Shown here one piece after another: positions 1-6,785 of a stretch of 9,446 nucleotides of DNA. Below the pieces are notes generated by a model, which made no database searches, was not told the origin of the DNA, and worked only from the letters and a program-made list of their open reading frames with translations. A program made the translations under genes and the position numbers. The DNA is from an uncultured Chlorobiota bacterium (GTDB taxonomy: Bacteria; Bacteroidota; Bacteroidia; Bacteroidales; JAADGE01). Location: the NCBI GenBank assembly GCA_947311265.1, contig CAMZKQ010000019.1, positions 1 through 9,446 on the forward strand. The letters run 5' to 3'. Within the stretch, counting starts at the first letter, position 1. The number at the start of each line of letters is the position of its first letter.

Positions 1-1661
1 ATATAACTTAGGCTGCCTGTGGGTGCACTGTTGGCAATATTTACGCTGGAGTAGGGGAGTTGCACTAAGCCTTCGGTATTTAGAAACTCGGATTGCAAAG
101 CAATATAGCTATACCTTAGCCCAGAGGTTAAGATGTTGGATTCGTTAATTAGCCACTTGTAATTGGCATAGGCAGCAAGTGTTAGCATGGTGCTGCCCCC
201 GTCGGGATAACGGGTTTGGGCAATGCTTTTTTCTTGGGTTTTGATATTGGTATAATCGGCAATAGAAATTACATCATTAAAAGAAAACTCCAAGCCATAA
301 CTTAACCTGCTGATGTCTATTAGTTTAAGGAAATCCAAATTAAAACTATATACATCTACATACTCATTTTGGTTGAGTAGCTCGGTTTTTCCAAACTTTC
401 GAGTGTGCCGAGTTTCTGTGAGTTTTTGGTAGGCTGCAATTGCTTTCACGTTGGTAAATAGACTGGTGTTTTCGGGCTTGTAAAATAATTCGGTGGCAGC
501 AAGTACTCTTTCTTGGGGACCATAATACCACTGGGCGTATTTTAAATTTCCTTTTTTAAAATCGCTTAAATTATCGTAACGGTCAATATCTGTGCTTTTT
601 GAATATTGTAGGTTTAAGGATAAATCAAGTTGTTTTGAGATTAGGTACTCAAATTTTTGTAAAAAATCGTATTGTTTGTAGCCTGTATTTAGGAGTTCGG
701 TGGGGTTGGGGTTGGCAACAGTAGAGTCTTTGCCGTCGAGTTGCTGGGTGGTGTAAAGTTGAAGCCCCCAATTTTTGTCGTCGCCCGAGAAGGTTCTGTT
801 TTTACCGATTTTGATATTTCCAAATTGGCTGTAAGTGATGCTAGATAGGCTTGCTAGTTTTTTAAAGCCAATATTAATATCTGTGTGGCGAGAGTAGGAA
901 GAGGTGGCTGTGGAATATTTGTCGGAAGAGTTAATGAGTAGCTTTGCTTGATTTTTATTTATAGCGTGCCGAGGTTTTCGGGTGATATAATGCACTACGC
1001 CGCCTAAGGCATCACTGCCATAGATGACTGATGCTGGGCCATAAATTACATTTACTTTTTCGAGTACCGAATTATCAATTGTTATTGAGTTTTGGAGGTG
1101 TCCGCTACGGTAAATCGCATTATTCATGCGAACGCCATCTACCACAAGTAGTAATTTGTTGGCTTCAAAGCCTCTAATGATAGGGCTTCCTCCACCTCCT
1201 TGGCTTTTTTGTATCATAATATTTCCAGTTCCCAAAAGAATGTCTGCCGAGGTTTGCCCCGATGAGTTGGCAATATGTTCGGCATTTAATTTATCTATAC
1301 GGTAGGGTAATTCTCTTGCATTTTCACGAGCATTAGAGCCTACAATATTTATTTCGCCGATAAGCAAATCGTTGGGCAAGAGGTAAACTTCGTAACTCAT
1401 GTGCTTTAACTCTGCTTTGGAAAAGGACACTTGGGTAAATGCCATGTGCCGAAAAATAATGCTATCGCTATCGCTGAAAGCACTAATGTCAAATGTGCCT
1501 GTACCATCTGTAAACCCTGAAATGCTGCGATCTTCGTTAAAAATAATTACACTTGGAATAGGGAAATCGTTATGCTCATTAAAGACTCTTATTTTTTGGG
1601 AAAACCCTGAAATTGATACGCATAGAAAGGTAATTGAAAGCAATAATAATGGCTTATTCAT
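1..1661 (-). CDS. TonB-dependent outer-membrane receptor, C-terminus cut by window edge
   Basis: I translated the minus strand from the ATG at 1659-1661 and it stays open for 553 codons to the window edge, so the rest of the barrel lies outside. Residues 1-22 form a signal peptide (MNKPLLLLSITFLCVSISG, ending FSQ). Residues about 23-105 look like the carboxypeptidase-regulatory-like beta-sandwich common in Bacteroidota receptors. The plug domain spans about 118-228, with a glycine-rich QGGGGSP, IRGF at 162-165, VDGVR at 174-178, and YGSDALGG ending near 221. The rest is aromatic-rich alternating sequence typical of beta strands. By family knowledge the protein takes a ligand across the outer membrane using TonB-ExbBD energy. 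The plug (IRGFEANK, RMNNAIYRSGHLQN) resembles heme/hemoglobin- or cobalamin-type receptors rather than SusC, but the ligand is inference. No SusD-like partner is visible. A strong promoter candidate lies 45 bases upstream. Confidence 0.93.
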   Translation of the reverse strand, partial: MNKPLLLLSITFLCVSISGFSQKIRVFNEHNDFPIPSVIIFNEDRSISGFTDGTGTFDISAFSDSDSIIFRHMAFTQVSFSKAELKHMSYEVYLLPNDLLIGEINIVGSNARENARELPYRIDKLNAEHIANSSGQTSADILLGTGNIMIQKSQGGGGSPIIRGFEANKLLLVVDGVRMNNAIYRSGHLQNSITIDNSVLEKVNVIYGPASVIYGSDALGGVVHYITRKPRHAINKNQAKLLINSSDKYSTATSSYSRHTDINIGFKKLASLSSITYSQFGNIKIGKNRTFSGDDKNWGLQLYTTQQLDGKDSTVANPNPTELLNTGYKQYDFLQKFEYLISKQLDLSLNLQYSKSTDIDRYDNLSDFKKGNLKYAQWYYGPQERVLAATELFYKPENTSLFTNVKAIAAYQKLTETRHTRKFGKTELLNQNEYVDVYSFNLDFLKLIDISRLSYGLEFSFNDVISIADYTNIKTQEKSIAQTRYPDGGSTMLTLAAYANYKWLINESNILTSGLRYSYIALQSEFLNTEGLVQLPYSSVNIANSAPTGSLSY

Positions 1662-1705
1662 TTATTTGTATATAAGGTTGCAAAGAGTATTTGGTCAGGT
1701 TGCTA

Positions 1706-1738
1706 CAAAGCTAATTTTTTTTTTTAGATAAAACAAAA
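1706..1738 (-). promoter_or_regulatory. Bacteroidota-type promoter of the TonB receptor, with homopolymer spacer
   Basis: Read on the minus strand, TTTTG lies at 1738-1734 (-33 element) and TAGCTTTG at 1713-1706 (-7 element, consensus TAnnTTTG), separated by exactly 20 bases. This is the spacing known for the Bacteroidota primary sigma factor. Transcription would begin near 1699, leaving a 5' leader of about 38 bases before the receptor ATG. The spacer contains an uninterrupted run of 11 A (T at 1715-1725 on the plus strand). Confidence 0.7.
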
Positions 1739-1786
1739 TCAATTAAAAATAGAAAGTTAAAGATTAGGCAACCCATATTACTAGGG

Positions 1787-2476
1787 TTAATATTTACAGG
1801 GTTGGTCAAGAAGGGTTTTATCCATATTTTCGATAATAGAGTTTAGGTAATCGTTCAGTTGCTTTTGGGCTTTAAAAACAGTTATTATTTTCTCTATAAG
1901 CGTGCTGCTAAATAACTCTTGGTCAGTAATTTCTTGCACAGAAGTATAGCTTTTATAACGCAATAAATCCACTTCGTGGAAATCTTTTGGGAAACCTCTT
2001 GGGGCAGTTTTTAATTTATTGGGGTGCATTTCTCCGAATGTTGAAATGAATTTAGGGGCGGAAATAATGGCTCGTAATTCTTCTGGTTCGTCAAAAATGG
2101 CATGGCGAATTTCTTTTAAAACTGCTGGCATTGGCATATAAATTCCGCCCCCTGCAAAGGAGGCCCCGGGCTGTAAATGAAAATAATAGCCTGCAAAAGG
2201 GCTTTTTCGCCCACCGGGGGCAAATACTGCTCCCATGTTGTTTTTATAAGGGGCTTTGTTCTTAGAAAACCGGGCATCTCTATAGATTCTATAAACGCAT
2301 TTTTTGGCTTCAAAATCATCAATTTTGTTATCAAGCTCTTTGGTTTTTAAAAGCAGAAGTTCTGTAAAATTAAGAAACTCTAAGCGTGCCTCTTCGTAAG
2401 ATTCTTTATTTTCGGTAAACCATTCTCGGTTATTATTGTGTTCTAATTGGGTTAAAAATTCAACTACTTTTTTCAT
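1787..2476 (-). CDS. DUF2461 family protein (TIGR02453-like)
   Basis: This 229-residue protein matches the DUF2461 family (PF09365), which is widespread in Bacteroidota and other bacteria and whose function is not established. Visible family features, in order: an N-terminal NNREWF at 15-20; the conserved block YRIYRDARFSKNKAPYK at 62-78; GYYFHLQPG at 96-104; and GGGIYMP at 109-115. Length is normal for the family. There is no signal peptide or membrane segment, so it is probably cytoplasmic. The start at 2476 is the first ATG, begins MKKVVEFL, and fits the usual N-terminus just before the NREWF motif. It is divergent from dapD with about 120 bases between, and the receptor gene downstream has its own promoter, so it is probably a single-gene transcript. 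Identity to the family is confident; no function is claimed. Confidence 0.9.
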   Translation of the reverse strand: MKKVVEFLTQLEHNNNREWFTENKESYEEARLEFLNFTELLLLKTKELDNKIDDFEAKKCVYRIYRDARFSKNKAPYKNNMGAVFAPGGRKSPFAGYYFHLQPGASFAGGGIYMPMPAVLKEIRHAIFDEPEELRAIISAPKFISTFGEMHPNKLKTAPRGFPKDFHEVDLLRYKSYTSVQEITDQELFSSTLIEKIITVFKAQKQLNDYLNSIIENMDKTLLDQPCKY

Positions 2477-2569
2477 CTGATTTTAATTTTTAGTGTGTTG
2501 TAAGTGAAATTTAACACTTCATTTTTTAATTCTTTGCCATCAAAAAAGAAGTTACTAAAATTATTTCTC

Positions 2570-2577
2570 TATATTTG
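2570..2577 (+). promoter_or_regulatory. -7 promoter element for dapD
   Basis: TATATTTG is a perfect match to the Bacteroidota -7 consensus TAnnTTTG and lies 21 bases before the dapD ATG, which would give a leader of about 15 bases. I do not see a good TTTG at the expected -33 distance, so the assignment rests on one element and its position. The same octamer precedes the acetolactate synthase gene at 6734-6741. Confidence 0.5.
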
Positions 2578-2598
2578 CAGTCAAAATTAAGATAAAAA

Positions 2599-3417
2599 AT
2601 GACACAAAACGAAATTAATATAATTGAAGCTGCTTGGGCAGACCGCTCTTTGCTTCAAGACCCTGAAACGTTGGTAGTAATTAATTCGGTTATCGAAAAA
2701 CTAGATAAAGGCGTTTTGCGAACTGCCCAGCCTACAGAAAATGGTTGGCAGGTAAATAATACCGTAAAAAAAGCAGTTATTCTGTACTTCCCTACTCGGA
2801 AAATGGAAAGCCTAAGAAGTGGTATCCTTGAGTTTCATGATAAAATTCCGTTGAAAACGGATTATAAAAAATTAGGAGTACGAGTTGTGCCTCACGCTGT
2901 TGCCCGCTATGGGGCATATATTTCCAAGGGCGTAATTATGATGCCGTCCTACATAAATATTGGGGCGTATGTAGATGAAGGTACAATGGTGGATACTTGG
3001 GCAACCGTTGGGTCGTGTGCACAGATTGGGAAAAACGTGCATTTGAGCGGTGGTGTAGGCATTGGGGGCGTGCTAGAACCAGTACAGGCTGCGCCTGTAA
3101 TTATCGAAGATGGGGCTTTTATAGGTTCACGAAGCATCGTAGTAGAAGGCGTAAAAATTGAAAAGGAAGCCGTATTGGGAGCAAATGTTGTACTAACTGC
3201 CTCCTCAAAAATTATTGATGTTACTGAGGATAAACCTATTGAGTATAAGGGAGTTGTGCCAGCACGTTCGGTTGTAATCCCGGGCAGTTACACAAAGAAA
3301 TTTCCTGCAGGAGAGTTTCAAGTCGCTTGTGCTTTAATTATTGGGCAACGAAAGGCATCAACCGACCTAAAAACATCGCTCAACGAGGCTTTACGAGAGT
3401 ACGGCGTTTCGGCTTAA
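2599..3417 (+). CDS. dapD: 2,3,4,5-tetrahydropyridine-2,6-dicarboxylate N-succinyltransferase
   Basis: DapD transfers a succinyl group from succinyl-CoA to tetrahydrodipicolinate in the succinylase branch of diaminopimelate/lysine synthesis, in the cytoplasm. The 272-residue length equals the usual size (about 270-275). Residues 1-90 form the helical N-terminal domain. From about residue 94 (VRVVPHAVARYGAYI) to about 205 the protein shows the left-handed beta-helix hexapeptide pattern, including the near-invariant GAYVDEGTMVDTWATVGS and the following glycine-rich GGVGIGGVLEP. The C-terminal part (KGVVPARSVVIPGSY onward) covers the acyl-CoA side. The ATG follows an A-rich leader without a Shine-Dalgarno site, normal for Bacteroidota. 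It heads a same-strand run with the glycosyltransferase 29 bases downstream and then gldB, so these are probably co-transcribed. By family knowledge the enzyme is a homotrimer. Confidence 0.97.
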   Translation: MTQNEINIIEAAWADRSLLQDPETLVVINSVIEKLDKGVLRTAQPTENGWQVNNTVKKAVILYFPTRKMESLRSGILEFHDKIPLKTDYKKLGVRVVPHAVARYGAYISKGVIMMPSYINIGAYVDEGTMVDTWATVGSCAQIGKNVHLSGGVGIGGVLEPVQAAPVIIEDGAFIGSRSIVVEGVKIEKEAVLGANVVLTASSKIIDVTEDKPIEYKGVVPARSVVIPGSYTKKFPAGEFQVACALIIGQRKASTDLKTSLNEALREYGVSA

Positions 3418-3446
3418 AATTTTAAGACTACTTCTAAAAAAAACGA

Positions 3447-4565
3447 ATGCGGATAGGGTTTGATGCAAAAAGAGCATTTTTAAATGGCAGTGGGCTAGGT
3501 AATTACAGCCGAAGCACCATTGATTTATTGGCTAAATATGTTAGCCAAAACGACTATGTTTTATACACCCCAAAATCCGAAGGCAAACAAAATTATATCC
3601 CAGCAGGGAAACCTAAAATAAAAACCCCAAGAGGGATTATCAATTTTACGTTTAAATCTTACTGGCGAAGTTTTCGCCTTTCGGCGGATATAAAAAAAGA
3701 TAACTTGGATATTTTCCATGGGCTTAGCAATGAGTTGCCTCATAAAATTCAAAAATCTGGCGTAAAATCTGTTGTAACTATTCATGATTTAATATTTTTA
3801 CGCTATCCCGAACTTTACAAAACAACAGATAGGAAAATTTACCAACAAAAGTTTCAGTATGCCTGCAACCAAGCCGATATTGTAATTGCAATAAGTGAGC
3901 AAACAAAAACGGATATAATTCATTACTTTGGTACGTCAGCAAGTAAAATAAAGGTGGTTTACCAAGGGTGTAACCCTATATATTACGAAAAAGAAAGTGC
4001 ATCTAAATTAATCGAAGTTAGCCAAAAATATGATTTGCCCGAAAAATACTTACTCTATGTGGGTACAATTGAAGAGCGAAAAAATGCAAAATTTATAGTG
4101 GAAACTATCCAAAAATACCATTTGGATACCCCACTTATTATGGTAGGAAAACAGACTGATTACCAGCAAGAAATTGAAAAGTATATTTCCAAACATCAGT
4201 TGGGCGATAAAGTATTTATCTATAATAATGTCCCCGCAGACGATTTACCAGCACTCTACCAGCAAGCCTCTATTTTTATTTACCCCTCTATTTTTGAAGG
4301 CTTTGGTATCCCGATTTTGGAGGCACTAAATTCTGGTACGCCAGTAATCTCCACCAAAGGAGGCTGCTTTAACGAAGCCGGTGGCTTATCTACAATTTAC
4401 GTTTCGCCAGATAATCATAAAGACCTAGCAATAAGCATACGCACCATAATGGATTTACCCGATTTTCGTAATAATATGATTATCGAAGGCAAAAAATTTG
4501 CACTTAAATTTAGAGAAAGTAAAATTGCAGAACAGTTAGTTGCAGTATATTCATCACTTTTATAA
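3447..4565 (+). CDS. GT4-family glycosyltransferase
   Basis: This 372-residue protein has the two Rossmann-like domains (GT-B fold) of retaining family 4 glycosyltransferases. The N-terminus (MRIGFDAKRAFLNGSGLGNYSR) carries the glycine-rich acceptor-side loop at 14-20. VTIHDLIFLRYPEL in the first half and YLLYVGTIEERKN near the domain boundary are typical of this family. The donor-nucleotide signature E-x7-E is present as E284-GFGIPIL-E292, followed by GTPVISTKGGCFNEAGG. It probably moves a sugar such as mannose, glucose or rhamnose from a nucleotide donor to a cell-surface glycan or lipid; donor and acceptor cannot be read from sequence. No signal peptide or membrane helix is seen, so it should act on the cytoplasmic side. 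It lies 29 bases after dapD and 21 before gldB, with no promoter or terminator between, suggesting one transcript but not a shared pathway. Confidence 0.92.
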   Translation: MRIGFDAKRAFLNGSGLGNYSRSTIDLLAKYVSQNDYVLYTPKSEGKQNYIPAGKPKIKTPRGIINFTFKSYWRSFRLSADIKKDNLDIFHGLSNELPHKIQKSGVKSVVTIHDLIFLRYPELYKTTDRKIYQQKFQYACNQADIVIAISEQTKTDIIHYFGTSASKIKVVYQGCNPIYYEKESASKLIEVSQKYDLPEKYLLYVGTIEERKNAKFIVETIQKYHLDTPLIMVGKQTDYQQEIEKYISKHQLGDKVFIYNNVPADDLPALYQQASIFIYPSIFEGFGIPILEALNSGTPVISTKGGCFNEAGGLSTIYVSPDNHKDLAISIRTIMDLPDFRNNMIIEGKKFALKFRESKIAEQLVAVYSSLL

Positions 4566-4586
4566 GCACAGTAAAAAAAGGACTCA

Positions 4587-5507
4587 ATGAAAATTAAAAC
4601 CGTATTAAACTTTTCGATACTACTTTTAATAACCCTCCTCTTTTCCTGTACGGAAGAGGATAGGTTTAATGTTGATATTTCTAATATCAAAACCGAAATA
4701 AAAATAAAACGGCTAGATAAGGCCATTCTTAAATTTGAAAAAAAAGAGGCTCAAAAACACATCGAAAATTACAAAAAAGAATTTGGCGAATTTTATCACC
4801 TGTATAATTACAAAATTATTGGAGTGGGCAGCTCGGACTCTAGTGTATATACCGAACGCCTTTTAGCTTTCCTAAAATACTGCGAAGACGAAGATATTGC
4901 AGAGAAAATTGAAACCCAATTTTCCGATATTTCGCCCACAGAAGAAAAACTATCAAAAGCATTTAGGTACTACAATTACTACTTCCCTAAAAAGAAAATC
5001 CCCTTGATATATACTTGTATTTCTGGCTATCGCCAGTCGGTATCCACCGGGGAAAACCTTATTGCTATTTCGCTAGACAAATACCTAGGCTACGACACAC
5101 CAGCTTACCGAAAAATGGGCTGGGACAATTACAAACGCCACCGAATGATACCCACAATGATTCCCGTAGATGTAATGCGTGCTTGGGCTATGGCAGATTA
5201 TCCTTACGAGAGTACATCGGATAATTTGTTGGATAATATGATTTACCAAGGCAAAATTCAATACTTTATGGACTGTACTTTGCCCCACGTGCAAGACTCC
5301 TTAAAATGGAGCTATACAAAAAAACAGATGGGCTGGGCAGCCAAACATGAAAATAAAATATGGACTTTCTTGGTCAATCAAAAATTACTTTTTACCACCA
5401 CCCAACTGGATATACGAAAGTATGTGGGCGATGGCCCTTTCACCGCTCCATTTGCTGCGGTTTCAGCACCCCGAGCAGGGGTATTTATTGGTTATAAAAT
5501 TGTATAG
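4587..5507 (+). CDS. gldB: Gliding motility lipoprotein GldB, frame ends early
   Basis: The N-terminus is a lipoprotein signal: a hydrophobic stretch then the lipobox LFSC at 18-21, so Cys21 would be lipidated. The body matches the GldB family: IKRLDKAILKFE near 39-50, YTCISGYRQSVSTGENLIAISLDKYLG in the middle, the MIPVDVMRAWAMADYPY segment, and DGPFTAPFAAVSAPRAGVFIGYKIV at the end. In flavobacteria GldB is a membrane lipoprotein required for gliding on surfaces. The frame stops at TAG 5505-5507, just where relatives continue with a short lysine-rich tail. That tail is present in another frame immediately downstream (next entry), so the 306-residue product is probably truncated by about 30 residues through a missing base or a sequence error near 5503-5508. 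It is the last gene of the dapD-glycosyltransferase-gldB run. The usual partner gldC is not next to it. Confidence 0.88.
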   Translation: MKIKTVLNFSILLLITLLFSCTEEDRFNVDISNIKTEIKIKRLDKAILKFEKKEAQKHIENYKKEFGEFYHLYNYKIIGVGSSDSSVYTERLLAFLKYCEDEDIAEKIETQFSDISPTEEKLSKAFRYYNYYFPKKKIPLIYTCISGYRQSVSTGENLIAISLDKYLGYDTPAYRKMGWDNYKRHRMIPTMIPVDVMRAWAMADYPYESTSDNLLDNMIYQGKIQYFMDCTLPHVQDSLKWSYTKKQMGWAAKHENKIWTFLVNQKLLFTTTQLDIRKYVGDGPFTAPFAAVSAPRAGVFIGYKIV

Positions 5508-5602
5508 CCTACATGGAAAATAATCCAAGCGTTAGCTTAGAAGCACTTATGATTGATGATGATGCAAGAAAAATTTTATCGCAAGCTAAGTATAAACCCT
5601 AA
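5508..5602 (+). other. gldB: Displaced C-terminal tail of gldB in another frame
   Basis: Reading from 5507 gives A-Y-M followed by ENNPSVSLEALMIDDDARKI and the ending LSQAKYKP, stopping at TAA 5600-5602. As I recall the family, GldB proteins end in a helical tail with this pattern: AYM/SYM, an acidic-hydrophobic SLE-L segment, then SKYKP. Adding one base after GTA-TA at 5502-5506 would join GYKIV to AYMENN and give a normal protein of about 337 residues. Alternatively, the ATG at 5513, five bases after the stop, could restart a separate 29-residue peptide by coupled translation, but the resemblance to a GldB tail makes a frameshift the better reading. I infer this from recalled family pattern, not from an alignment. 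Confidence 0.7.
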
Positions 5603-5619
5603 CTTAACAACACAAACAA

Positions 5620-6042
5620 TTAGCAATTTTTAGCCTCTGCAGCATCACTTTTGTTGGGTAATAAAATTAAAGCAAGTCCCCATATGCAACCTACTGCTGC
5701 TGCGGTAACTGTTACCGTTGTTGGGGTTTGAAAAAATATTGAAAATTCAGAAAACCCTGTTACTGCAGAAAATAGAAGGGTAAAAACTAAAAAAGCATAA
5801 ATTGCTGATAGTATTGGGAAACCATATTTTAATTTGGGGGCTTCAACCGCCTTTTTTATTAGCCTCATAAATGGTAACAGGAAAACCAACCAAGCCACAG
5901 CTATAAATACTAAGCCTACCACAAAGAAACCAAAAATATCAGCCATTACACTTCCTTTACCCTCTAAAATAACGACCCCAATACAAGCAACTACCCAAGC
6001 AAGGAAAATTGCAACTAATGATTTTAATATAAACGTTTTCAT
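5620..6042 (-). CDS. Small four-helix membrane protein, unknown function
   Basis: I do not recognise this 140-residue protein. Four hydrophobic segments are clear: about residues 5-26, 36-59, 74-95 and 108-128, separated by short loops. The loop after helix 2 is basic (MRLIKKAVEAPKLKYG), which by the positive-inside rule would face the cytoplasm, placing both termini there. The tail is short and hydrophilic (NKSDAAEAKNC), ending in a cysteine. Helix 2 to 3 layout and small size resemble generic uncharacterised Bacteroidota inner-membrane proteins. The coding case rests on the uninterrupted frame, the membrane pattern, and an A-rich stretch before the start. It is convergent with gldB, only 17 bases from the end of the displaced gldB tail, and divergent from the secreted protein gene. 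I see no clear promoter match upstream. Confidence 0.75.
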   Translation of the reverse strand: MKTFILKSLVAIFLAWVVACIGVVILEGKGSVMADIFGFFVVGLVFIAVAWLVFLLPFMRLIKKAVEAPKLKYGFPILSAIYAFLVFTLLFSAVTGFSEFSIFFQTPTTVTVTAAAVGCIWGLALILLPNKSDAAEAKNC

Positions 6043-6173
6043 ACTAACTGCTTTTATAAAAGACTTTATTATCTTTATACCTTAGATGTAAAGACGAAAA
6101 ATATTCCATAAACTAAGCTTTATTTTAATAAAAATGACCATTCATATAGAAAACTCTACCATTGATAAACTCT

Positions 6174-6206
6174 TTTGGTAAAACTTATATTTTTAACCTT
6201 TATTTG
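6174..6206 (+). promoter_or_regulatory. Probable promoter of the small secreted protein gene
   Basis: TTTG at 6174-6177 and TTTATTTG at 6199-6206 are separated by 21 bases, close to the Bacteroidota -33/-7 arrangement. The -7 element differs from TAnnTTTG at its second base. Transcription would begin near 6213, leaving about 50 bases of A/T-rich leader before the ATG at 6265. The gap 6043-6264 also must hold the promoter of the divergent membrane protein gene, which I could not locate. Confidence 0.45.
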
Positions 6207-6264
6207 CATTGATGAATTTGGGATTTATCAAAAATAAAATAATTAATCACTTAAAAAATTTAGT

Positions 6265-6576
6265 ATGAAAAAAATACTTTATATTGCCCTAGGAGTAAGC
6301 CTTTCAGTAGGTACAATGGCGTTTACAAATGATACAGTAACAACCAACTTGCCTGCGGTAGAGGAATGCCAAGGCAGTTCTTTTAAACTGATAAACGACA
6401 CTGGCTCAAAAGTGAAAATTAAGCACAAAGGCGGTTCGGTATCATTAAACAATGGCTCTTCAACATCGCTTAGTTGCAAAAGAGAAGGCAACGTAATTTA
6501 TGCTAATGGCAAAAAAGTACACGTTGTAAGTGCCGACGATTGCGGAGAAACTTACAAACTTAGTGAATGGATGTAG
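6265..6576 (+). CDS. Small secreted cysteine-containing protein, unknown function
   Basis: I do not recognise a family. The 103-residue product starts with a Sec signal peptide (MKKILYIALGVSLSVGTMA, likely cut after residue 19), leaving a mature protein of about 84 residues. The mature part has three cysteines (35, 71, 93), is rich in Gly, Ser, Asn and Lys, and alternates short polar turns with beta-type strands (SFKLINDTGSKVKIKHKGG, then GNVIYANGKKVHVVSA), suggesting a compact beta fold. A disulfide between two of the cysteines is possible in the periplasm or outside. There is no lipobox and no type IX C-terminal sorting domain at this size. It has its own probable promoter and is closed by a strong terminator 28 bases after the stop, so it is a single-gene transcript. 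Confidence 0.8.
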   Translation: MKKILYIALGVSLSVGTMAFTNDTVTTNLPAVEECQGSSFKLINDTGSKVKIKHKGGSVSLNNGSSTSLSCKREGNVIYANGKKVHVVSADDCGETYKLSEWM

Positions 6577-6603
6577 AACTTGTTTTTTAGTTAATTAGTT
6601 GTT

Positions 6604-6641
6604 AAAAAAGATTGCTTAGTTACTAGGCAATCTTTTTTTTT
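6604..6641 (+). terminator. Strong intrinsic terminator after the small secreted protein gene
   Basis: A 16-bp stem pairs 6604-6619 (AAAAAAGATTGCTTAG) with 6623-6638 (CTAGGCAATCTTTTTT) around a 3-base loop, with a single G-U pair. The core GATTGCTTAG/CTAGGCAATC is followed by a run of nine T (6633-6641), which together form a classic rho-independent terminator. The A run on the other arm means it could also act on the minus strand. It separates the secreted protein gene from the acetolactate synthase gene. Confidence 0.9.
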
Positions 6642-6733
6642 AGATTTTGTCAGAAACTAAAAACCTTTCGTCAAATAAAAAAGAGGAAAGCTAAATTTTT
6701 TCGATTAAATAAAAGATTAATACCTTAAATTCT

Positions 6734-6741
6734 TATATTTG
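6734..6741 (+). promoter_or_regulatory. -7 promoter element for the acetolactate synthase gene
   Basis: TATATTTG matches TAnnTTTG perfectly. With the usual distance, transcription would start near 6748, so the leader of about 38 bases would consist almost entirely of the A/C repeat that follows. No good -33 TTTG is seen at the expected spacing. Confidence 0.55.
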
Positions 6742-6753
6742 AATTTTACATCT

Positions 6754-6784
6754 AACAAACAACAAACAACAAACAACAACAAAC
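6754..6784 (+). repeat. Tandem AACAAAC repeat forming the 5' leader
   Basis: Three perfect head-to-tail copies of AACAAAC (6754-6760, 6761-6767, 6768-6774) are followed by AAC and a fourth copy (6778-6784), directly before the A and ATG of the acetolactate synthase gene. The stretch has no G or T, cannot fold on itself, and contains no Shine-Dalgarno site. Such A-rich unstructured leaders favour translation in Bacteroidota; the repeat could also vary in copy number. Confidence 0.85.
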
Positions 6785-6785
6785 A

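Noticed and set aside
1399..1731. 110-codon plus-strand reading frame
   Set aside because: It lies antisense to the N-terminus and promoter of the TonB receptor, whose frame shows a signal peptide and plug domain; the plus frame has no recognisable protein pattern.
1770..1788. AACCC/GGGTT hairpin overlapping the DUF2461 stop codon
   Set aside because: The stem is five bases with no following U run on the minus strand, so I do not call it a terminator.
2502..2519. AAGTG-N8-CACTT inverted repeat between the DUF2461 gene and dapD
   Set aside because: Five-base arms in AT-rich DNA are expected by chance, and no second copy supports an operator.
5085..5294. Minus- and plus-strand frames of about 69 codons inside gldB
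   Set aside because: Both overlap conserved GldB motifs and show no features of real proteins.
5492..5507. Programmed -1 frameshifting in gldB
   Set aside because: The -1 frame has a TAA at 5495-5497, the AAAA run is not in a proper X-XXY-YYZ slippery context, and no downstream structure is evident; a simple missing base is more economical.
6134..6181. Mini-frame of 15 codons (MTIHIENSTIDKLFW) in the 222-base gap
   Set aside because: It faintly resembles the start of an antitoxin-like peptide, but it is too short, has no continuation in other frames that I can see, and no start signal.
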